From the NCBI RefSeq assembly GCF_024519455.1, contig NZ_JALJRY010000004.1, positions 62,001 to 126,000 on the forward strand: DNA of 64,000 nucleotides, written 5' to 3'. This document shows positions 1 to 7,159 of this stretch, one piece after another (the first letter of the stretch is position 1; the number at the start of each line of letters is the position of its first letter). The translations under genes and the position numbers were made by a program. This DNA is from Streptomyces sp. STR69. Its GTDB lineage: Bacteria > Actinomycetota > Actinomycetes > Streptomycetales > Streptomycetaceae. The notes under the pieces were generated by a model, which saw nothing but the letters and a program-made list of their open reading frames with translations, did not search any database and had not been told where the DNA came from.

Positions 1-170
1 GCTGGTCCTGGGCCGACCCGGCAGCCGCCCTGGTGATCGCGGCCGTCGCGGTCAAGGAGGGCCGCGACGCCTGGCAGGGCAAGGGATGTTGCGCTCCGAC
101 TTCGGCCGCCGTACTGCCCGTTGAGGCCGCGGACGACCTGTGCGGCTGTCGCCCCGGCTGCGGCTGCTGA
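1..170 (+). CDS. Cation-efflux (CDF-type) membrane protein, C-terminal end only
   Basis: The window starts inside this gene. The frame is readable from base 3 and stops at the TGA at 168-170, leaving 55 residues. The visible part begins with WADPAAALVIAAVAVKEG, the last membrane helix and charged exit typical of the C-terminus of actinobacterial cation-diffusion/heavy-metal efflux proteins, where the same WxDPxAALxIAxxAxxEG pattern is common. The tail carries five cysteines (CC, then CGC and a final CGC cluster), which would suit soft-metal binding in the cytoplasm. That role is inferred. Substrate and upstream context lie outside the window. The stop lies inside DNA that in another frame resembles KdpB, so the Cys-rich end may have been acquired at a rearrangement junction. 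Confidence 0.6.
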   Translation, partial: WSWADPAAALVIAAVAVKEGRDAWQGKGCCAPTSAAVLPVEAADDLCGCRPGCGC

Positions 171-285
171 CGGTGGTCCTTGCCAACGTCGCCGAGGCGG
201 AGACCGTGGCCCAGAGCCGCGGGAAGGCGCAGGCAGGCACCTTGCGCAGGGCCCGGCGGCAGATCACCGCCCGGCGGCTCGTGGG
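158..285 (+). pseudogene. KdpB (potassium-transporting ATPase) relic
   Basis: In the frame of base 161, about 40 residues read LLTVVLANVAEAE, a short insertion, RGKAQAGTLRRAR, then ITARRLV. This matches the segment just after the third membrane helix of KdpB (E. coli: LWITVLFANFAEALAEGR, then SKAQANSLK and FARKL). Nothing else of KdpB is recognisable on either side, no start codon fits, and the segment overlaps the end of the efflux gene in another frame. It is best read as a small leftover of a kdp operon. A functional Kup K+ transporter is present 12 kb away. Confidence 0.55.
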
Positions 286-438
286 CGGGGAGTCCGGCAC
301 GGTCGAGGGGTCGTACGTCGAAGAAGGCGTTGCCGCCGCAGAGTTGAGGCGCGACGGGCGGCGGTACCGGGTTCTCGCCGACTACCTCGCCTGCTCCGTC
401 TGCCTCGTCGTACGGATCACGATGGCATCCTGGCCCGC

Positions 439-1395
439 ATGGCCGAACCGATCGACGCTCCGCTCGCCGATGTCGAACTGACCTCTTTCATCAAGGCGGT
501 TCGGCGGGATCCCGGACCTCCCGCCCGGGCCGTGGGCGCGGCGGAGCTGCGTCGCGCGCAGCGAGTCCGTGCCGAAGCCCGGCCGCCGGGTCCCGAGATC
601 GCCCACGTCGAGGATCTGACGGTTGGCTCGGCTGCCGGGGGGGCCCGCCTCTACCGGCCCTCGGCGAAGGGCGGGCCGCCCGTGGTGTTCCTTCATGGCG
701 GGATGTGGACGATCGGCGATCTGGAGTCGCACGACCGGGCATGCCGACGATTGGCGCTCGGCGCCGAGACGGCCGTGCTGAGCGTCGACTTCCGGCGGGC
801 CCCGGAGCACCCGTGGCCGGCCGCTGTCGACGACTGCGTGGATGCCGTCCGGTGGGCAGCGGCGGGTGGAGTTCCCGGGGCTGGGAGCGCAGACCCGATC
901 GTCGTCATGGGTGACAGTTCCGGCGGCAACCTCGCCGCACTCGCCTGTCTGCGCCTGCGTGACGAGGGCGGACCGCTACCGGCCGCCCAGATCCTGCTGT
1001 ACCCCAACACCGATCTGACGCTCTCCTGTCCCAGCACGCGGTCGAAGGGCACGGGCTGGGGTCTGACGACCGACGATGTCGCATGGGGCGTCGAGCAATG
1101 GGTCCCCGATCCGGCCCGGCGCGCCGACCCCGAGGTCAGCCCGCTGCACGCCGTCGACCTCGGCGGGCTGCCGCCCGCCGTTGTCGTCACCGCCGAGCAT
1201 GATCCGCTTCGGGACGAGGGCGACGCCTACGCCGCTCGGCTGGCCGCAGCGAACGTTCCCGTCAGACATCGCCGCGAGGCCGGGATGGTCCACGGATTCC
1301 TCACCCTCGACACCCTCTCGCCGGCCGCCGCGGCTGCGGGAGAGAGGGTGTTCGCGGACGTCACCGACATGCTCGGCTACGCCCGCTTCCGCTGA
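439..1395 (+). CDS. Alpha/beta-hydrolase, HSL (hormone-sensitive lipase-like) esterase family
   Basis: A 318-residue carboxylic-ester hydrolase of the HSL/family IV type, probably cytoplasmic because no signal peptide is seen. Signatures are the oxyanion-hole motif HGGMW, the nucleophile elbow GDSSGG (Ser160), the acid region around TAEHDPLRDEG and the catalytic His in MVHGF near the C-terminus. The length fits the family (about 310-320). The ATG at 439 is chosen because the protein then begins with MAEPIDAPL and a normal cap domain; upstream sequence in this frame is Arg-rich non-coding-like translation. No clear ribosome-binding site precedes it. The natural substrate cannot be read from the sequence. 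The gene stands alone between the KdpB relic and a regulatory intergenic region. Confidence 0.85.
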   Translation: MAEPIDAPLADVELTSFIKAVRRDPGPPARAVGAAELRRAQRVRAEARPPGPEIAHVEDLTVGSAAGGARLYRPSAKGGPPVVFLHGGMWTIGDLESHDRACRRLALGAETAVLSVDFRRAPEHPWPAAVDDCVDAVRWAAAGGVPGAGSADPIVVMGDSSGGNLAALACLRLRDEGGPLPAAQILLYPNTDLTLSCPSTRSKGTGWGLTTDDVAWGVEQWVPDPARRADPEVSPLHAVDLGGLPPAVVVTAEHDPLRDEGDAYAARLAAANVPVRHRREAGMVHGFLTLDTLSPAAAAAGERVFADVTDMLGYARFR

Positions 1396-1403
1396 CGCCT
1401 CGT

Positions 1404-1420
1404 CGAGCAGCGGCTGCTCG
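1404..1420 (+). terminator. Short GC hairpin after the esterase gene
   Basis: Eight nucleotides after the TGA there is a perfect inverted repeat, CGAGCAGC-G-GCTGCTCG. It could form a compact stem and act as a transcription end. There is no T-run, which is usual in Streptomyces. From here to about 1700 no gene could be supported. Confidence 0.3.
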
Positions 1421-1706
1421 GCCGCGATCCGAACCTGGTGGGTCGTCTCACCTCGCGCCATTTCGGGTTTCGGGTGGCGCTGCGGGCTTCGCACAGAGGA
1501 CTTCGCGAACCCGACGCCCTGGCGCGCGATCGTCTTGGAGACAGACGCCTCGCCGTCACGCCCGTGCCCCTGCGCCGGCGCCCCCTGCCCGGGCGCGGGG
1601 TGTGCTTGCGCCGGTGGGCGCGGCGTTCGGTAGGGCGGTGGGCCAGGTCGGCGCAGGGGGCTGTCGGTCGGTCCCTGATCTCCTCACCATAGCGTTCACT
1701 TTTCAT

Positions 1707-1814
1707 CCATTGCAATGGAACACTTCCTCACCGTTGCATTATCTCCAAATCCGTTGCAACGATATCTCGACACTGACCTGCATAGATATAGATTGAGCGC
1801 AACGAGCATGTTGC
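1707..1814 (+). promoter_or_regulatory. Array of TTGCAA-type dyads upstream of the DUF4097 operon
   Basis: Four related motifs lie in about 110 nt that is more AT-rich than its surroundings: the perfect palindrome CCATTGCAATGG (1707-1718), CCGTTGCATT (1731-1740), the perfect palindrome CGTTGCAACG (1752-1761) and GCAAC-GAGCAT-GTTGC (1799-1814). The TTGCA cores are 24 and 20 nt apart for the first three. Repeated dyads around a promoter suggest operator sites for a dimeric (TetR-, MarR- or GntR-like) regulator; the regulator itself is not encoded next door. Confidence 0.5.
1767..1794 (+). promoter_or_regulatory. Candidate HrdB-type promoter for the DUF4097 operon
   Basis: TCGACA (1767-1772), a 16-nt spacer and TAGATT (1789-1794) form a plausible vegetative promoter about 80 nt before the DUF4097 start. 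It is flanked on both sides by the TTGCAA-type dyads, so binding there would affect RNA polymerase access. Confidence 0.4.
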
Positions 1815-1880
1815 CCAGTCACGAAAGGCAACGTAGCGTTTCCGGTGTCAGAAACAACGAGCCGACACCCGGAGTACACG

Positions 1881-2546
1881 ATGCAGAAGTTCGACACCAC
1901 CTCCCCGATCTCCGTCGTCCTGGACATCCCCGCAGGACACATCCAGTTCATCGCCGCGGACCGCGCCGACACCACCGTCGAGGTCCTGCCCGCCGACCCG
2001 TCCAAGAGCCGCGACACCAAGACCGCCGAGCAGACGGAGGTCGCCTACGCCGACGGTGTCCTGCGCATCACGACCCGGACCCCCGACAACAAGCTCTTCG
2101 GCACCTCCGGATCCCTGAAGGTCACGGTCCAGCTGCCCGCCGGCTCCCGTATCGAGGGCACGGCCGCCGGTGCCGAGCTCCGTGCCGTCGGACGCCTCGG
2201 CGACATCGCCTTCGAAGGCGCGTACCGCCGGATCAAGATCGACGAGGCCGCGGACGTCCGCCTCACCGCGGTCGACGGCGACGTCGAGGTCGGTCGGCTG
2301 GGCGGCCCCGCCGAGATCAGCACCCCGAGGGGCGACATCCGGATCGCCGAGGCCGTACGCGGCACGGTCGTGCTGCGCACCGGCTCCGGCGACATCACGG
2401 TCGGCGCCGCCGCCGACGTCTCGGCCGCGCTGGACGCCGGCACCGGCTACGGCCGCGTCAGCAACTCCCTCAAGAACGACGGCGTCACCGCGCTCGACAT
2501 CCGCGCCACCACCTCCCGCGGCGACATCACCGCCCGCAGCCTCTGA
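1881..2546 (+). CDS. DUF4097 family beta-strand repeat protein
   Basis: A 221-residue protein beginning MQKFDT, the usual start of streptomycete DUF4097 proteins; GGAG lies 7 nt before the ATG at 1881, while an upstream ATG at 1845 lacks such a site. The sequence is built from short beta-strand turns such as GDIAFEG, GDVEVGRLGG, GDIRIAE and GDITVGA, which predict a right-handed beta-helix or putative adhesin fold. No signal peptide or membrane anchor is seen, so an intracellular location is likely. The biochemical role of this family is not established. It is followed 72 nt downstream by an alpha/beta-hydrolase on the same strand, probably in one operon under the TTGCAA-type dyads. Confidence 0.85.
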   Translation: MQKFDTTSPISVVLDIPAGHIQFIAADRADTTVEVLPADPSKSRDTKTAEQTEVAYADGVLRITTRTPDNKLFGTSGSLKVTVQLPAGSRIEGTAAGAELRAVGRLGDIAFEGAYRRIKIDEAADVRLTAVDGDVEVGRLGGPAEISTPRGDIRIAEAVRGTVVLRTGSGDITVGAAADVSAALDAGTGYGRVSNSLKNDGVTALDIRATTSRGDITARSL

Positions 2547-2618
2547 AACACCACAAGCCGGAGCACCACAAGCCGGAAGCCGTACCAGAAGCTCTCACAC
2601 GACCAGGAGAAACAGAGC

Positions 2619-3437
2619 ATGACGAAGAACAGCACTTCCTCGACCGGTTCGGCGTGGACCGGCATGGTGCCGGTCGACGACACGGCCCTGGCCGTCACCG
2701 ACACCGGCGGTACCGGAATCCCCGTGGTCTACCTCAACGGCCAGTTCGCCACCCAGGGTTACTGGGGGCGGGTCATCGCCGAACTGGGCACGGAGTGGCG
2801 GCACATCACCTACGACGAGCGGGCCCGCGGCAGGAAGTCGAAACGTTCCGCGGACTACTCCTTCGAGGCCGCCGTCGGGGATGTCGACGCCGTCCTCAAG
2901 GCCCGGGGCGTGGAACGGGCGCTGGTGGTGGGCTGGTCCTACGGGGCGTTCGTCGGGGCGCACTGGGCCGCCCGCAATCCCGACCGCGCCCTGGGCGCGG
3001 TCCTGGTCGACGGCGCGCAGCCGCACGACTGGCTGGACGAGGCCATGGAGCAGCGGATCCGGAAGACCTTCCGGCGCTTGAACCTGTTCATGCCGCTGCT
3101 GCGCCCGACGGGCCTGACCCCGCGGATGAACGCCGGGCAGATGGCGGAGAGCAACATCGAACTCGGCAGGATCGCCCGCGAGCGGGAGTTGGGCCCCGTC
3201 CTGGACAGCATCACCGTCCCGGCACGCTATGTCGTCGCTTCGGGGGCGTCCCTCGGAAGCAAGGGCGACGAGCAGGAACAGATCCGCGCCAGCCTCGACG
3301 GAGTGGTCGCCCGCAACGCGAACATCAAGATCAGCGCGAAGGTCGCCAGCAATCACGACGCGATCCTCAAGAAGGACGCCCCGGCCGTCGCCGACGCCGT
3401 ACGCGAGGTCGCCGCTCTCGCCCGCGACCGGCGCTGA
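2619..3437 (+). CDS. Alpha/beta-hydrolase
   Basis: A 272-residue protein with the alpha/beta-hydrolase fold: VVYLNGQFATQGYW in the position of the usual HG oxyanion loop (here NG), nucleophile elbow GWSYGA with Ser107, a lid rich in charged residues after RKTFRRL, and a late His in SNHDAI as the likely catalytic base. A clear AGGAGA Shine-Dalgarno sequence precedes the ATG. It has no export signal. It follows the DUF4097 gene on the same strand and probably shares its promoter. Substrate is unknown; haloperoxidase/lactonase-like esterases are the nearest kind by pattern. Confidence 0.85.
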   Translation: MTKNSTSSTGSAWTGMVPVDDTALAVTDTGGTGIPVVYLNGQFATQGYWGRVIAELGTEWRHITYDERARGRKSKRSADYSFEAAVGDVDAVLKARGVERALVVGWSYGAFVGAHWAARNPDRALGAVLVDGAQPHDWLDEAMEQRIRKTFRRLNLFMPLLRPTGLTPRMNAGQMAESNIELGRIARERELGPVLDSITVPARYVVASGASLGSKGDEQEQIRASLDGVVARNANIKISAKVASNHDAILKKDAPAVADAVREVAALARDRR

Positions 3438-3440
3438 GGA

Positions 3441-3476
3441 GCACGGGTCTCCGGGGCGGCGCCGAGACCCTCGTGC
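3441..3476 (+). terminator. Bidirectional terminator between convergent genes
   Basis: In the 42-nt gap between convergent genes, GCACGGGTCTC (3441-3451) pairs with GAGACC-C-TCGTGC (3464-3476) with one small bulge and a GC-rich loop. The position suits termination from both sides. Confidence 0.55.
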
Positions 3477-3479
3477 CCC

Positions 3480-5030
3480 TCAGCGGAACTCGGCGAAGCG
3501 TGGCCGCAGTCCGAGGACGGTGAGTGCGGCTGCGGCGAGGAGGGCTCCGAGCGCCCAGGGCAGCAGTCCGGTGACGTCCGAGCGGCCGGCGTCGGCGAAC
3601 CCGTCGAAGTGCCGTTCGTTGATGGCCGTCACCTTGTCCAGCGCGTCCATCCAGGCTTCGAAGTGCGCGTTCGAGGTGCCCGGCTCCCAGCCCATGCAGA
3701 ACTCAATGGCCTCGCGCTCCTTTCCGGCCGCCAGCAGCGCCCGGATCTTGCGGTCGTCGCGCTGGTAGACGGCGTACGTGTCGACGGTCTTCTCGGCGGC
3801 GTCCCGCTCCCCCGCGAAGGTGATGTTGTCCAGTTCGCGCCGGAACTCGCCGGTGAAGCGGAGGTCGTGGTGGTCGGTCCGGTACGCCTGCCAGGTGGCG
3901 GAGAGTTGGGCGTCGTACGTCGTGAGGGTCGCGCCCTCCAAGCCGTACAGCTCCTGGGACTTGGCGAGGAACGACCCCGCGTACTGGTCGCGGCGCCGCG
4001 GGTCCAGGAGGTAGCGACTCTCGTCGGCATTGGCGTCGTAGGCGATCGCTCGGGCCCGGGAGAGCGCGACGACGGAGTCGAAGGCGTCGCGGCGGGCGCC
4101 ACGCAGGTTCTCCCCGGTGGCGGAGAGGAGTTGGGTGCCGAGGAGGACGGCGAGGAGAGTGCAGGAGGTGGCGGCCAACATGCTCGCGTTCAGGGTCCGT
4201 TGGAAGCGGCGGGACAGGTACCACTGCAGCAGGCCGAGTACGGCGAGCAGCAGCACGCCGAGCACGACGACGGCGACGAGCTGGGCGGAGAGCGCGGAAC
4301 GGGCCGCCGTGTACTCCGAGTTGAAGACCGTGTTGTTGGAGTTCACCAAGTCCCTTGCCTCGGGCAGGAGTCGGCGCTGCAGCAGATCCGTTGCCCGCCG
4401 GTAGTCGGCGAGCGCGGACGTCTTGCCGCCGGTGCGGTCGTCGTTCTCCAGGGCGCGGCCCACGAGTTCCTGGTACTCGGCGAAGGAATCGGTGAGGGAC
4501 TCGACGGTCTTCTCGTCGGCCCGGTCGCCCTGCGCCGCCACGGCGAGCGTCCGCAGATCGTGCCCGATCCCGTCCCGGGCGTCGCCGTAGAACCCGACCG
4601 CCTTCTCGTACGGCGTCTGCAGTCGCCCCCTGCCCGCGTCGCCGTTGGCGAGCAGGAGGTTGGCGACCTGGGCGTCCATGTCGTTCAGGGCGAGTTCGAG
4701 GTCGGCGGCGCTGGTGGTGCGGGGCGCGTCGCGGCCGGTCACGGTGTTCCAGGTGCCGGAGGCTGCGAAACCGGCCAGCGTGAGAAGCACGATCAGGGCG
4801 GCGGCGAGCAGGACCGTGGCCGCGCGCAGGAGGCGCAGCCGCGCGGGCACATGGGCCCAGTAGCGGCGGCGCAGAGCGGCCCGCGCGGCCACGATCCGTT
4901 GCCGGAGGCGGCTCCCCAGGGCGCCCGGCCGCCGGCCGGGGGCGCCCGCGGGCGGGACGACCGCTTCCCCCTGCGGCGGCGCGGTGGCCTCGGGCCGAGG
5001 TCTCCGCGATGTTCCGGCCGTGATGGTCAC
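3480..5030 (-). CDS. GlnX-like membrane sensor, copy 1
   Basis: A 516-residue protein with a Pro/Ala-rich cytoplasmic N-terminus (about 1-60), a first membrane helix around 68-90 (VLLAAALIVLLTLAGFAA), an extracytoplasmic helical region with the motif LNDMDAQVANLLL, a central pair of membrane segments near 250-310, a second outside region (YDANADESRYLLD, GERDAAEKTVD) and a final helix near the C-terminus. This layout matches mycobacterial and streptomycete GlnX proteins, which work with the solute-binding protein GlnH to control PknG. A paralogue is encoded divergently from 5524 and shares whole motifs (ALNDMDAQ/TLNDMDAQ, DDRKIRAL, LRFTG). No GlnH gene is in the window. The ligand is unknown. 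Confidence 0.75.
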   Translation of the reverse strand: MTITAGTSRRPRPEATAPPQGEAVVPPAGAPGRRPGALGSRLRQRIVAARAALRRRYWAHVPARLRLLRAATVLLAAALIVLLTLAGFAASGTWNTVTGRDAPRTTSAADLELALNDMDAQVANLLLANGDAGRGRLQTPYEKAVGFYGDARDGIGHDLRTLAVAAQGDRADEKTVESLTDSFAEYQELVGRALENDDRTGGKTSALADYRRATDLLQRRLLPEARDLVNSNNTVFNSEYTAARSALSAQLVAVVVLGVLLLAVLGLLQWYLSRRFQRTLNASMLAATSCTLLAVLLGTQLLSATGENLRGARRDAFDSVVALSRARAIAYDANADESRYLLDPRRRDQYAGSFLAKSQELYGLEGATLTTYDAQLSATWQAYRTDHHDLRFTGEFRRELDNITFAGERDAAEKTVDTYAVYQRDDRKIRALLAAGKEREAIEFCMGWEPGTSNAHFEAWMDALDKVTAINERHFDGFADAGRSDVTGLLPWALGALLAAAALTVLGLRPRFAEFR

Positions 5031-5523
5031 GGTCCCTCCCCTGCCACGCCACGGACGGTCGTCCGTCCCCCGTGCCGATCAGTCTGCGACCGGAAGCGGC
5101 CGGGAATGACGCGCGTTGACACCCTCCTGACGCGTTCTCAGGCGGGTTTGACGGGACCTTGACGGCGTCCGCCTCACGGGCTGTTGACCGACCGTGCAGC
5201 ACGGAATCCCCGAACGCCTTCTGCGCCCTCCGGCGCATCGCCCACTCCTCCTCCTGCGCACGGGGCTGCTCCTCGGACGGCTCGGACGGCTCCGACGGCT
5301 CCGACGGCTCCGACGGCTCCGACAGTCGGCGTACCGCCACCGCGCCGCACCCGCCCCACCCGGCACCTCTGTCACGTCCACCCCGCCCGCATCGCGTCAA
5401 GGACGCGACGACGCGGCGTCAAAGTCGCGACAAGACAGGGTTGTTCCGCGTTCGAGGCGTAAGAGTGGCGCTCGCGGAAGGCGCGGCGCGGGCCGCTCCG
5501 CAGCGCGAAGGGGACTCAACGCA
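5031..5523. other. Intergenic region between the divergent GlnX-like genes
   Basis: 493 nt without a credible gene. It must hold the promoters of both sensors. Four TTGAC pentamers lie on the plus strand (5116, 5148, 5159, 5184), the second and third 11 nt apart, but none has a good -10 partner that I can see. A tandem 9-bp repeat sits at 5272-5325. Frames open through the region translate into Arg/Pro-rich sequence and look non-coding. Confidence 0.5.
5272..5325 (+). repeat. Six tandem copies of a 9-bp unit
   Basis: Two copies of CTCGGACGG, three of CTCCGACGG and a final CTCCGACAG run head to tail. The unit is three codons long, so all frames stay open (Asp-Gly-Ser, Arg-Leu, or Ser-Glu-Pro on the other strand), but no reading frame here has a start with a ribosome-binding site. 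It lies between two divergent promoters and could bind a regulator or vary in copy number. Confidence 0.85.
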
Positions 5524-7116
5524 ATGCCGGACACCACCGCCACGGAACAGCGCCTCGCGGCGCCGTCCCACGCGTCGGCTCCGATGGGGCCCAACTCCCC
5601 CCGGCCTTCGAGAGGGAGACACCGCGAACCGCGTATCTCCCCCGACAGCCGAATACGCCGGCCGCTCCGCAGCATACGTCGGCCGCGTCCCGGGCCGCCG
5701 AAGCTGTGGCGCGGCCACCTCCCCACGACCGTCCCCCAGTGGCTCAGACTGCTGCGCGGTGCCACGTTGGGCGCCTCGGCCCTGGTCGTCATCGCGCTCG
5801 TCGTGACCGGTCTGTTCGCGCGTTCCTCCTGGTCGGACATCCGGAACCACTCCGCACCCCAGATCACCAGCGCCACCGGCCTGTACTTCACGCTCAACGA
5901 CATGGACGCCCAGCTGGCCAACCAGCTGATGTTCGGCACCAATCCGGAACTCGCCGACGACCGCGCCACCGCCGCCCACGTCTACAACCAGCGGCGCAGC
6001 CAGGCCGGCGTCTACCTCCGTGACCTCTCGGTCGCGGCCCAGGGCGATCCGGTCGCCGAGGCGTCCGTCGCCCAGGCCATCGCCGACTTCGGCAGCTACG
6101 AGGAGGGCGCCTCCCACGCGCTGCTCCTCGGCAAGCAGAAGGGTTACGCGGCAGGGAGGACCGACCCCGCCACGCTGGCCGGCTACCGGTCCACCACCGA
6201 GCTGATGCGGACCCGACTGCTCCCGGAGGCCGACCAGTTGGTCACGGCGAACAACATCGCCTTCAACACGACGTACTCCACGACGACGGACAACCTGTCC
6301 TCGGCCCGGATCGCCGTCCTGGCCGCCGGTCTGCTGCTGGTCGCCGTACTGCTCGCCCTCCAGCTCTTCCTCGCCCTCCGCTTCCGGCGCCTGGTGAATC
6401 CGGCGCTGGCAGCCGCCGTCCTGATCGCTTTCGGCGTCTCCATCGCCGCGAGCGTGCAGATCTCCGACCAGCAGGACCACCTGCATGTCGCCCGCCGCGA
6501 CGCCTACGACTCGGTCGTCGCCCTCACCCGGGCCCGTGCCGTCGCCTACGACGCCAACGCCGACGAGTCCCGCTATCTGCTGGACCAGCCGAACGCCGCC
6601 GAACACGAACAGCACTTCTTCGAGAAGACGCAGCAGCTCATGAACCTGCCCGGAGCCACCATCCACACCTACGACGCCCGGGCGGCCACCGCCATGAACG
6701 CCTACCGCGCCGACAACGGCGACCTGCGCTTCACCGGCTTCTTCGGCGACGAGTTCCGCAACATCACCTTCCGCGGCGAGCGCGCGGCGGCCGAGGAGGT
6801 CGTCGCCCGCTACCAGGTGTACGAGAAGGACGACCGCAAGATCCGCGCCCTCGCCGCCTCCGGTGACGTGACCGCCGCGATCGCGTACTGCGTCAGCTAC
6901 AAGCCGGGCGACTCCAACTGGGCCTTCGGGCAACTGGACACGGCACTGCAGAAAATCATCGGCATCAACACCGGCGCCTACGAAAAGGCCTCCTCCGAAG
7001 GTGCCGGCAGCGCACTGTCCGGAGCGCTCGGCCTCGCCGGCGGCGCGGTCCTCGTCGCGGCTCTCGCCGTCGTCGGGCTGCGCCGTCCGCTGGCCGAGTT
7101 CCCGACGACGGGCTGA
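5524..7116 (+). CDS. GlnX-like membrane sensor, copy 2
   Basis: A 530-residue paralogue of the 3480-5030 protein. It has a basic Pro-rich N-terminus (about 1-75), a first membrane helix near 88-105 (ALVVIALVVTGLFA), an extracytoplasmic region with TLNDMDAQLANQL, central membrane segments near 260-310, a second outer region containing YDANADESRYLLD, and a final helix ending in GLRRPLAEF. The ATG at 5524 is preceded by GAAGGGGA; frames further upstream run through the 9-bp repeat and are not credible. It ends 43 nt before the PknG-like kinase and is on the same strand, as in the mycobacterial glnX-glnH-pknG arrangement but without glnH. By analogy it would relay extracellular amino-acid status to the kinase. 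Confidence 0.78.
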   Translation: MPDTTATEQRLAAPSHASAPMGPNSPRPSRGRHREPRISPDSRIRRPLRSIRRPRPGPPKLWRGHLPTTVPQWLRLLRGATLGASALVVIALVVTGLFARSSWSDIRNHSAPQITSATGLYFTLNDMDAQLANQLMFGTNPELADDRATAAHVYNQRRSQAGVYLRDLSVAAQGDPVAEASVAQAIADFGSYEEGASHALLLGKQKGYAAGRTDPATLAGYRSTTELMRTRLLPEADQLVTANNIAFNTTYSTTTDNLSSARIAVLAAGLLLVAVLLALQLFLALRFRRLVNPALAAAVLIAFGVSIAASVQISDQQDHLHVARRDAYDSVVALTRARAVAYDANADESRYLLDQPNAAEHEQHFFEKTQQLMNLPGATIHTYDARAATAMNAYRADNGDLRFTGFFGDEFRNITFRGERAAAEEVVARYQVYEKDDRKIRALAASGDVTAAIAYCVSYKPGDSNWAFGQLDTALQKIIGINTGAYEKASSEGAGSALSGALGLAGGAVLVAALAVVGLRRPLAEFPTTG

Positions 7117-7159
7117 GGGTGTACGCCCACGGGCTTCCGACGCAGAACAGGTGGACACC

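Noticed and set aside
5272..5325. Possible CRISPR array
   Set aside because: The units are 9 bp and directly adjacent, with no spacers and no cas genes.
5159..5806. Open frame through the 9-bp repeat giving an Asp-Gly-Ser repeat peptide
   Set aside because: No start signal, overlaps the second GlnX-like gene in another frame, and flanking translation is Arg/Pro-rich like non-coding DNA.
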